This document shows, in pieces, positions 1 to 4,990 of a stretch of DNA of 6,406 nucleotides. Source of the stretch: Actinobacteria bacterium UBA2236. Its GTDB lineage: Bacteria > Actinomycetota > Actinomycetes > Nanopelagicales > Nanopelagicaceae. The notes beneath the pieces are model-generated. The model was not told the DNA's origin, did not search any database, and was given only the letters and a program-made list of their open reading frames with translations. Numbering within the stretch: the stretch's first letter is position 1; each line of letters begins with the position of its first letter. Position numbers and translations under genes: made by a program. The stretch lies in NCBI GenBank assembly GCA_002347935.1, contig DDYK01000084.1, forward strand, positions 1 to 6,406, in the 5' to 3' direction.

Positions 1-1174
1 TATTACTTGCAAGAAAAGAAACTGTGTCAAAGAAATTAGCGCTATAGAGCTCAAAGCCACTCTCCTTGAGACAGCCGGCAAGCTTTCTAGCTAACTGGTG
101 GGTCCTTACGGCAATTTCTTTCAACCCTTCAGGTCCATGCCATGCCCCATAAAAAGCAGAGATGACCGCCAACAAAACTTGCGCTGTACAAATATTGCTT
201 GTTGCCTTATCACGCCTAATATGTTGCTCTCTTGTCTGTAGAGCCAATCGAAGGGCTGGGTTTCCATGGCTATCAATACTCTGGCCCACAAGTCTTCCTG
301 GCAGAGATCTCTCAAGACCTTCTCTGACCGCAAGAAATCCAGCGTGCGGTCCACCAAATCCCATAGGGACACCAAATCTCTGAGCAGAGCCGACTGCAAT
401 ATCTGCTCCCCACTCCCCTGGAGACTTGATTAGGGTCAGAGCCAATAGATCACTTGCCATGATTACCAAAGCTCCACCGCTATGGGCTTTTGCAATTACT
501 TCAGAGAAATCATTTAGTGACCCAAAAGTATCTGGATACTGGAGTAGAACTCCAAAGCAATGACTCAAATCAACACCGCTACTTAAGTCTAGAACTTCAC
601 ACGTAATCCTAAGTGGCTTTGCTCTTGTCATAACTACAGCTTGGGTCTGGGGATGAACTCTTGAATCAATTACAAACTTCGCCTCGTCGCCAAGCTTGGT
701 GCTTCGCCTTGCAAGAGTCATTGCCTCTGCCGCAGCCGTTGGTTCATCAAGCATGGATGCATTACAGATTGGCAATCCGGTTAGATCGCTTACCATAGTT
801 TGGAAAGTGAAGAGAGCTTCAAGTCTGCCTTGACTTATCTCAGGCTGATAAGGAGTGTAGGCGGTGTACCAGGCTGGATTTTCCAAAACATTTCTCAATA
901 CAACTGGCGGAGTGACACTTGCATAATAACCAAGGCCGATCAAAGATTCCATCTTTTGATTTTCTGCTGCCAAGTTTTTCAACTCAGCAATGACTTCTAT
1001 CTCTGATATTGGTTTTGGGAGCAACGGACCAAATTTAGAAGTTAATTTGATGGAATCTGGCAGAACTGCTTGAGTAAAAGATTCTAAATCACTATAGCCA
1101 AGCTCAAGTAGCATCGTTGAGATCTCATCACTTGATGGACCTATATGCCGATCAGAGAATTCCTGGCGCGCCAT
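1..1174 (-). CDS. gcvP: Glycine dehydrogenase (decarboxylating), P protein of the glycine cleavage system, N-terminal 391 residues
   Basis: The P protein is a cytosolic PLP enzyme that decarboxylates glycine and passes the aminomethyl group to the lipoyl arm of GcvH. The frame is open from ATG at 1174 to the window edge, giving 391 residues of a protein that is usually about 950 long. Clear family landmarks are the N-terminal RHIGPSSDEI (9-18), GLGYYASVTPPVVLRN (80-95), NPAWYTAYTPYQPEISQGR (99-117), FGVPMGFGGPHAGFLAVRE (267-285) and the highly conserved ALQTREQHIRRDKATSNICT (311-330). The PLP-binding lysine is in the missing C-terminal half, so catalysis cannot be checked here. The ATG was chosen because family homology starts within ten residues of it; no good Shine-Dalgarno is visible. 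It lies 28 bases after the MerR-type regulator gene and is probably co-transcribed with it. No frameshift or internal stop is present. Confidence 0.97.
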   Translation of the reverse strand, partial: MARQEFSDRHIGPSSDEISTMLLELGYSDLESFTQAVLPDSIKLTSKFGPLLPKPISEIEVIAELKNLAAENQKMESLIGLGYYASVTPPVVLRNVLENPAWYTAYTPYQPEISQGRLEALFTFQTMVSDLTGLPICNASMLDEPTAAAEAMTLARRSTKLGDEAKFVIDSRVHPQTQAVVMTRAKPLRITCEVLDLSSGVDLSHCFGVLLQYPDTFGSLNDFSEVIAKAHSGGALVIMASDLLALTLIKSPGEWGADIAVGSAQRFGVPMGFGGPHAGFLAVREGLERSLPGRLVGQSIDSHGNPALRLALQTREQHIRRDKATSNICTAQVLLAVISAFYGAWHGPEGLKEIAVRTHQLARKLAGCLKESGFELYSANFFDTVSFLASN

Positions 1175-1202
1175 GGCGACAAGAATAGAGGCAGGGCTTT
1201 AC

Positions 1203-1718
1203 TTACGCCCCTCTAAGTCTCCTTCTTGCCGCTAGTTCGTCCGATTCGCTTGAAGCCAAAATCGCGCCATCGTAGACATTTTCTGCCTGCAAATGTGATA
1301 GCGAACCTTCAACTTCATTCCAAACCTTGCCAATTGCGATACCAAAAACTCCCTGGCCCCCTTGTAGAAGATCGAAAATCTCTTCAGAGCTGGTGCACTC
1401 ATAGATTGATGCGCCATCGCTCATTAGCGTAATTCTTGCCAGATCCTCTACCCCGCGCTTGCGAAGGTGGGTAACAGCGCTACGAATGTTTTGAAGAGAG
1501 ACCCCAGTATCAAGTAGTCGCTTAACAATTTTTAGGACCAAGATATCTTTGAAACCATAGAGCCTTGAGCTGCCAGAGCCGTTTGCTCCTCTAACGGTCG
1601 GTTCAACTAGGCCAGTCCTTGCCCAGTAATCAAGCTGCCGGTAAGAGATTCCCGCGGCCGAACAAGCAGATGCGCCGCGATAACCAAGTTCCTCAGAAAG
1701 CTCTTGGCTAGTCTCCAT
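1203..1718 (-). CDS. MerR-family transcriptional regulator, Rv1830/ResR (McdR) type
   Basis: This 171-residue cytosolic DNA-binding protein begins with a MerR-type winged helix-turn-helix: helix-turn-helix around residues 17-35 (AAGISYRQLDYWARTGL region), wing with SRLYGFKDI (51-59), then helices to about residue 86. The C-terminal part contains GGQGVFGIAIGKVWNEVE (120-137), which I recognise from the actinobacterial Rv1830 group rather than from metal or drug sensors; no cysteine-rich metal site is seen. In Mycobacterium tuberculosis the Rv1830 protein (ResR/McdR) is linked to growth and division control. The position between the DUF151 gene and gcvP matches Rv1829-Rv1832. The ATG start has GAGG seven bases upstream. 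It appears to have its own promoter in the 108-base gap upstream and probably drives gcvP too. The family call is firm; the physiological role is carried over by synteny. Confidence 0.9.
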   Translation of the reverse strand: METSQELSEELGYRGASACSAAGISYRQLDYWARTGLVEPTVRGANGSGSSRLYGFKDILVLKIVKRLLDTGVSLQNIRSAVTHLRKRGVEDLARITLMSDGASIYECTSSEEIFDLLQGGQGVFGIAIGKVWNEVEGSLSHLQAENVYDGAILASSESDELAARRRLRGA

Positions 1719-1754
1719 AAGTCTGCCTCGCGTTTCGATCAGGGAAGTTCTGCG

Positions 1755-1773
1755 GGTAAGAAGGTAACGGTAA
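1755..1773. repeat. Three short direct GGTAA repeats over the candidate promoter
   Basis: GGTAA occurs at 1755-1759, 1763-1767 and 1769-1773 on the plus strand (TTACC on the transcribed strand). They cover the predicted -10 element and start site of the MerR regulator gene. Repeats at this place could be an operator for autoregulation, but three 5-mers can also arise by chance; the repeat itself is certain, its role is not. Confidence 0.35.
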
Positions 1774-1795
1774 ACCTAGCGTTGCTTGGAATCAA
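1767..1795 (-). promoter_or_regulatory. Candidate promoter of the MerR regulator-gcvP unit
   Basis: On the minus strand a -35-like TTGATT (1795-1790) and a -10-like TACCGT (1772-1767) are separated by 17 bases. Transcription would begin near 1760, leaving a leader of about 42 bases before the ATG at 1718. The -10 fits only the TAnnnT core, so this is a moderate prediction from sequence alone. It sits in the longest gap of the window (1719-1826), where no gene is visible. Confidence 0.4.
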
Positions 1796-1811
1796 TGACC
1801 GACACTCTCCA

Positions 1812-1828
1812 AATCTCAAGTTGAGGTT
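1812..1828. repeat. 17-bp imperfect palindrome at the end of the membrane-protein gene
   Basis: AATCTCAAGTTGAGGTT is a dyad centred on 1820, with 7 of 8 base pairs matching. It overlaps the stop codon of the small membrane-protein gene and lies about 17 bases upstream of the candidate -35 of the MerR regulator gene. The single-base centre makes it a poor RNA hairpin and there is no T-run, so a protein-binding site is more likely than a terminator, if it is functional at all. Confidence 0.3.
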
Positions 1829-2225
1829 AATGGTTTCGTCTCCTCCCCCGAAGCCCATAGATATAGGCCATGGTGAAGAGGGCCCCAACCGCAGCATAGG
1901 AAATCTTGCCTATCGCCCATGGGGCTGGAGTCAGAAAAGTTAACAGGGTCAGAAGGCTGCAGATCCCAACCATCAAAACCGCTACTTGGCGAAGAGCCCG
2001 CTCTGAAGCAAAGGCAGCAACTAAGGGCATCATCACCGCTGCGATAAGCAGAGATGCTCCCGTCATACGCATTGCCCAGATGATCTCTTGGCTATAGCCG
2101 AGCGGCCCGCTCTCTATAGCGAGAAATTGCAGGAATGAAACAGGGAAGGCAAGAAGTGCGAAGGCGGAGAGGGCAAAAACTATCGCACCGGAACGAAGGG
2201 TAAATCCAAGGCGCTTTGCCAACAT
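1827..2225 (-). CDS. Small hypothetical membrane protein with four predicted helices
   Basis: I do not recognise this 132-residue protein. Hydrophobic segments lie at about 13-35, 52-72, 80-98 and 106-124, with basic residues before the first (KR at 4-5) and a basic tail RGRRRNH (126-132), suggesting an integral inner-membrane protein with the C-terminus in the cytoplasm. No catalytic motif, cysteine pair or cleavable signal peptide is evident. It is a real gene on context: its ATG lies eight bases after the stop of the DUF151 gene, with AGGAG five bases upstream of the start and overlapping that stop codon, so it is the last gene of the garA-ftsR-DUF151 unit. No counterpart of this kind is known to me between the DUF151 and MerR genes in M. 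tuberculosis, so it may be a lineage-specific addition. Function is unknown. Confidence 0.75.
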   Translation of the reverse strand: MLAKRLGFTLRSGAIVFALSAFALLAFPVSFLQFLAIESGPLGYSQEIIWAMRMTGASLLIAAVMMPLVAAFASERALRQVAVLMVGICSLLTLLTFLTPAPWAIGKISYAAVGALFTMAYIYGLRGRRRNH

Positions 2226-2233
2226 CCCGGCTC

Positions 2234-2704
2234 CTATCCCAGAAAGTCCTCTGGATTAATCTGATCTAGAAATTCCTTGAACTTTTCAACTTCATCATCT
2301 GATTGATCAGGGATCTCAATTCCCGCATCGCCAAGTAGCGCTTCGCTTGCAAGAATTGGAGCGCCAGTTCTTAAGGCAAGAGCAATTGCATCGCTAGGGC
2401 GAGAAGACACGCTGATTCCGCCTTGAAGGTTGATCAAAGAGTAGAAGATTCCATCTCGCAGCTCCGTCAAATGAATTGAGTCAATAGAAACCTGCAAGGA
2501 AACAAGAACATCTTTCATAAGATCATGGGTTAAAGGGCGAGGCGGTGTAACACCTTGCTGAGCAAAGGCGATAGCTGTTGCCTCAACGGCCCCAATCCAA
2601 ATTGGCAGAAACCGCTCGCCGCCGATCTCTTTGAGGAGCACGATTGGTTGATTGGAGGGCATCTCAACTCTCACCCCGATTACATCTAGGGCGTGGAAAT
2701 TCAT
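2234..2704 (-). CDS. DUF151 / bifunctional nuclease domain protein
   Basis: The 156-residue protein has the DUF151 (DNase-RNase, Pfam PF02577) fold over nearly its full length: the N-terminal strand LDVIGVRVE (6-14), FLPIWIGAVEATAIAFAQQG (32-51), RPLTHDLM (56-63) and the signature SRPSDAIALALR (101-112), then an acidic tail. Plant members of the family were described as having DNase and RNase activity; bacterial members are mostly uncharacterised, so the nuclease role is a family inference. It is cytosolic, with no signal peptide. Its ATG overlaps the stop of ftsR by four bases (ATGA), with no separate Shine-Dalgarno, which points to translational coupling. It is the positional counterpart of Rv1829 in M. 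tuberculosis. Confidence 0.92.
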   Translation of the reverse strand: MNFHALDVIGVRVEMPSNQPIVLLKEIGGERFLPIWIGAVEATAIAFAQQGVTPPRPLTHDLMKDVLVSLQVSIDSIHLTELRDGIFYSLINLQGGISVSSRPSDAIALALRTGAPILASEALLGDAGIEIPDQSDDEVEKFKEFLDQINPEDFLG

Positions 2705-3414
2705 CGTGCGCGATTCAAACCAGAGCGAACTAGCGCAGCGTGAAGTCTTACCGATAAGGATGCAATCTCTCTTGAAACTTCTTGCGCCCTTGCTTTTGAA
2801 TCAGGATTCTTCTGGCGAAGTAGAGGAGTGATAACTTGCTCGACAAGACCAACCTCGCGGTCAGCAGCAGTTTTAAAGGCTCTCAAGTGTCTTCCTTCAA
2901 TGCCAAAACCGGAAATTTCAGCGACAACTTTTGCAACAGTAAGAGCATCGCCATCGTAATGACGACCCTTCAACTCAATCAGACCATATCCTTCAAGCTC
3001 AACTAATTGTTCTTCGGTGATTCCTGAATTAGAAATTAGTTCATCCCTTGAAAGTCTCATCTCGCTCTGTTCAATAAATGCAGAAGCGGAAAGAGCGTTA
3101 TCAACACTTGATAGGCGGGCGATTGGAGCGCCATTAACGCTAGATGCTGGCTCTAGCCCTCTATCGAGCGCGTCAAGATTATCTTTAATCACCTTAAGCG
3201 GTAGGTATTGATCTCGCTGAGCTAGCAGAACATAACGAAGGCGCTCTAAATCAACGGATGTGAACTTTCTATATCCAGAGGGAGTTCTCTGCGGTTCAAT
3301 CAATCCTTCTGATTCAAGAAAGCGAATCTTTGAGATAGTTATGTCTGGAAAATCGGTACGCAATTTTCCTAATACTTCGCCAATACTTAGATACGCTCTG
3401 GCTGGAACGCTCAT
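2701..3414 (-). CDS. ftsR: MerR-family regulator FtsR (Rv1828 type)
   Basis: This 237-residue protein has an N-terminal MerR winged helix-turn-helix: YLSIGEVLGKL (8-18), ITISKIRFLESEGLIEPQRT (25-44), wing SGYRKFTSVDLERLRYVL (46-63), then QYLPLKVIKDNLDAL (69-83). A linker (about 85-118) leads to a second helical domain, LSRDELISNSGITEEQLVEL onward, ending in RNA/DNA-free basic helices to residue 237. This two-domain layout is that of Rv1828 of M. tuberculosis and FtsR of Corynebacterium glutamicum; FtsR activates ftsZ expression in the latter. That target is transferred by homology and is not shown here. The ATG lies three bases after the stop of the FHA gene, with a purine-rich GGAGAGG ending seven bases upstream. 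It sits in the order garA-ftsR-DUF151, identical to mycobacteria and corynebacteria. Confidence 0.93.
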   Translation of the reverse strand: MSVPARAYLSIGEVLGKLRTDFPDITISKIRFLESEGLIEPQRTPSGYRKFTSVDLERLRYVLLAQRDQYLPLKVIKDNLDALDRGLEPASSVNGAPIARLSSVDNALSASAFIEQSEMRLSRDELISNSGITEEQLVELEGYGLIELKGRHYDGDALTVAKVVAEISGFGIEGRHLRAFKTAADREVGLVEQVITPLLRQKNPDSKARAQEVSREIASLSVRLHAALVRSGLNRAR

Positions 3415-3417
3415 CTG

Positions 3418-3855
3418 CTAACCTCTCCCCCCAACAAAGAAATGTAATCGATACTTTCCGATATGTAACTCTGAACCATCCTTAAGCTCTGCCTGCTCAC
3501 TGATCTTTCCATCAAGATAAGTTCCATTCAAACTTCCGCAATCTCTAAAACTATAACTTTTTCCACTTCTCATAATCTCTGCATGTTTTCTAGATACAGT
3601 TACATCATCTAGGAAAATATCACTTTCAATGCTTCTACCAATTACTGTCCTCTCCGAGTTGATCAAAAAGCGCGTTCCTTTGCCCGGACCACTTAAAGAA
3701 ATCAACATTGCTGAATCTTCACCAAGTGCGTTGATCACATCTCGATCTTCCTGGCTGGCTTTATCGAGAAGAATTGAGAGCTGATCTGAAACTGGTCTAA
3801 GTGATCCCATATTGATAGTTCTTGTCAGGTCGCGCTGGTTATCTTTTTGCTCCAC
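3418..3855 (-). CDS. garA: FHA-domain regulator, GarA/OdhI family
   Basis: GarA/OdhI proteins are small cytosolic switches: the unphosphorylated form binds and inhibits 2-oxoglutarate dehydrogenase (and in mycobacteria adjusts glutamate enzymes), and phosphorylation of an N-terminal threonine by PknB/PknG-type kinases makes the FHA domain bind its own tail and release the targets. Numbering from the GTG at 3855, the FHA domain spans about 47-145: core VIGRS (71-75), DIFLDDVTVSRKHAEI (79-94) and GSLNGTYLDG (107-116), all binding residues (R74, S88, H91, N110) present. The usual ETTSVF phospho-motif is absent; T11 and T13 in DLTRTINMG are the nearest candidates. GTG at 3855 is preferred because AAAGGAGG ends four bases upstream; an in-frame TTG at 3879 would add eight residues but has no Shine-Dalgarno. 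First gene of the unit garA-ftsR-DUF151-membrane protein. Confidence 0.92.
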   Translation of the reverse strand: MEQKDNQRDLTRTINMGSLRPVSDQLSILLDKASQEDRDVINALGEDSAMLISLSGPGKGTRFLINSERTVIGRSIESDIFLDDVTVSRKHAEIMRSGKSYSFRDCGSLNGTYLDGKISEQAELKDGSELHIGKYRLHFFVGGRG

Positions 3856-3859
3856 CGCG

Positions 3860-3867
3860 CCTCCTTT
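3860..3867 (-). promoter_or_regulatory. Strong Shine-Dalgarno that decides the garA start
   Basis: AAAGGAGG on the minus strand, four bases before GTG at 3855. It would lie inside the coding sequence if the upstream TTG at 3879 were used, which argues for the GTG. The spacing is slightly short. Confidence 0.65.
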
Positions 3868-3885
3868 ACTCTCTACCAAAGGCTC

Positions 3886-3919
3886 AGGCTCTGGAGAGCC
3901 TCACCGTAATCTTGAGGCT
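3886..3919 (-). repeat. Two overlapping, mutually exclusive inverted repeats before garA
   Basis: Repeat A is AGGCTC/GAGCCT at 3886-3901 (six pairs, four-base loop). Repeat B is AGCCTCA/TGAGGCT at 3897-3903 and 3913-3919 (seven pairs, nine-base loop). They share 3897-3901, so only one can fold at a time. Neither is followed by a T-run, so a plain intrinsic terminator is unlikely. If the predicted promoter is right, repeat B overlaps the start site, so at DNA level it could be an operator; if transcription reads through from gcvH, both could form in RNA. Confidence 0.5.
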
Positions 3920-3920
3920 G

Positions 3921-3950
3921 ACACTAGGCGCGAGATGAGGGGTGAGTCAA
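3921..3950 (-). promoter_or_regulatory. Candidate promoter of the garA-ftsR unit
   Basis: On the minus strand -35 TTGACT (3950-3945, five of six consensus bases) overlaps the gcvH stop codon, and -10 TAGTGT (3926-3921) follows after 18 bases. The predicted start is near 3914, about 59 bases before the GTG of garA. This would allow garA-ftsR expression independent of pgsA-gcvH. Prediction from sequence only. Confidence 0.5.
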
Positions 3951-4330
3951 GCGGTGAGAGAGGCGTACTGTCCAGCAGAAAGCAGACCCTCTATCTCACT
4001 ATGAGATGAAATTTCAACTTCAAATATCCAACCCTGATCATATGGAGCTCTATTTAATGTCTCCGGGGCGCTATCCAATGAATCATTAACTAAAACGATT
4101 TCGCCACTTAAAGGGGCATAGATTTCAGATACGCTCTTAGTTGACTCCACCTCACCGCAGACTTTGCCTGCGCTAATTTGCTCACCAATTTTTGGCAATT
4201 GGATATAAACAATGTCGCCAAGTGCTACTTGAGCATAGTCGGTAATTCCTACCCGATAGCGATTAGTTGAAACCTCACTAACCCATTCATGTTCTTTGGT
4301 GTATTTCAATTGCTCCGGAACGCTTGCCAC
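3947..4330 (-). CDS. gcvH: Glycine cleavage system H protein
   Basis: GcvH is the small lipoyl carrier that shuttles the aminomethyl group between the P, T and L proteins. The 127-residue product has the normal family length. It shows the N-terminal YTKEHEWV (10-17), GITDYAQVALGDIVYIQLP (28-46) and the lipoylation site GEVESTKSVSEIYAPLSGEI, with the modified lysine at K65. The C-terminal half has NRAPYDQGWIFEVEIS, also typical. The start is GTG at 4330, two bases after the pgsA stop, with AGAGGGG upstream; family alignment begins within a few residues of it. It is coupled to pgsA upstream, whereas gcvP lies about 2.8 kb further downstream of the regulators; gcvT is not in the window. Confidence 0.97.
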   Translation of the reverse strand: MASVPEQLKYTKEHEWVSEVSTNRYRVGITDYAQVALGDIVYIQLPKIGEQISAGKVCGEVESTKSVSEIYAPLSGEIVLVNDSLDSAPETLNRAPYDQGWIFEVEISSHSEIEGLLSAGQYASLTA

Positions 4331-4332
4331 AA

Positions 4333-4881
4333 CTATCCCCTCTTTAAGCTCTTAATGCCCGCGCGAGCGTAACCTAAACCAGTTAATAGGTATAACCCAA
4401 TTCCCCAGCCTGCAAATCCCCACCCGAAAATATATGCCGCATCAGAGAAACCCCCGGTTGTGGAATCGGTAAGAAGCAAGAGAGGCAGCGCATAAAGCAG
4501 ATTAAAAGTTGCCGCCTTTCCTAAATAGGTCACCTTGAATGGCGGAATTGACTTTGAGTTCATCACGATTAGCAGAAGTCCCAGCAAGACATCTCTGCCT
4601 GCAATCAAGGCCAAGACCCAGAGCGGAACTACTTGCGTGGCAAACATCGCAATTAGAACCGAAATTATGTAGAGGCGATCAACAGCAGGATCCATTAATT
4701 CGCCAAGCCGAGACTCTTGATTCCATGCTCTAGCTAGTTTTCCATCAAAGTAGTCAGTTGCCCCCGCAATGACTAAGGTGAGAATGGCAAAACCCATCTC
4801 TTCTCGAACTAGAACCAGATAGAGAAATACCGGTATTCCTAAGGCGCGTAGCATGGTCAAGAGATTGGGAATGGTAAACAC
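4333..4881 (-). CDS. pgsA: CDP-alcohol phosphatidyltransferase (PgsA family)
   Basis: This 182-residue integral membrane enzyme belongs to the family that swaps CMP of CDP-diacylglycerol for an alcohol; glycerol-3-phosphate (giving phosphatidylglycerol phosphate) is the likeliest acceptor but cannot be proved from sequence. The catalytic signature DG-x2-AR-x8-G-x3-D-x3-D is complete: D46, G47, A50, R51, G60, D64 and D68. The N-terminus FTIPNLLTMLRALGIPVF (2-19) is the usual family opening, and about six hydrophobic segments follow. The family-consistent start is GTG at 4881, only one base after the tRNA-Pro gene; no Shine-Dalgarno precedes it, and the next candidate, ATG at codon 10, would cut into the conserved opening. 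gcvH follows after two bases. In M. tuberculosis pgsA2 (Rv1822) lies near gcvH (Rv1826), so this is probably its counterpart. Confidence 0.92.
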   Translation of the reverse strand: MFTIPNLLTMLRALGIPVFLYLVLVREEMGFAILTLVIAGATDYFDGKLARAWNQESRLGELMDPAVDRLYIISVLIAMFATQVVPLWVLALIAGRDVLLGLLLIVMNSKSIPPFKVTYLGKAATFNLLYALPLLLLTDSTTGGFSDAAYIFGWGFAGWGIGLYLLTGLGYARAGIKSLKRG

Positions 4882-4882
4882 G

Positions 4883-4956
4883 TCGGGACGAGAGGATTTG
4901 AACCTCCGACCACATGACCCCCAGCCATGTGCGCTACCAAGCTGCGCTACGTCCCG
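4883..4956 (-). tRNA. tRNA-Pro, anticodon GGG
   Basis: The 74-base cloverleaf folds fully: acceptor CGGGACG/CGTCCCG, D stem GCGC/GCGC, anticodon stem CATGG/TCATG (last pair G-U) with loop CTGGGGG giving anticodon GGG for codon CCC (and CCU), and T arm GGAGG TTCAAAT CCTCT. The C1-G72 pair and A73 discriminator are the bacterial tRNA-Pro identity elements. CCA is not encoded; after A73 comes C and then the GTG start of pgsA, so a CCA-adding enzyme is needed. It lies 34 bases after the der stop. Confidence 0.96.
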
Positions 4957-4971
4957 CAGAGACTTAGACGG

Positions 4972-4977
4972 ATACTA
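4972..4977 (-). promoter_or_regulatory. Possible -10 element of the tRNA-Pro/pgsA/gcvH transcript
   Basis: TAGTAT on the minus strand lies 15 bases before the mature tRNA, in the 34-base gap after the der stop. No convincing -35 is found at 16-18 bases upstream. Read-through from der remains possible, since no terminator is visible in the gap. Confidence 0.35.
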
Positions 4978-4990
4978 CTTACTTTCTCAC

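Noticed and set aside
121..399. Open frames of 73 and 92 codons on either strand in this region
   Set aside because: They overlap the continuous, strongly conserved gcvP frame on the minus strand and their products show no recognisable motif.
1175..1202. Promoter or terminator between the second merR gene and gcvP
   Set aside because: The 28 bases contain only a four-pair GGGC/GCCC repeat reaching into the merR end and no promoter-like hexamers, so read-through is more likely.
3886..3901. Intrinsic terminator between gcvH and garA
   Set aside because: A short GC-rich hairpin is present but no T-run follows on the transcribed strand, and it overlaps a second inverted repeat; kept as a repeat only.
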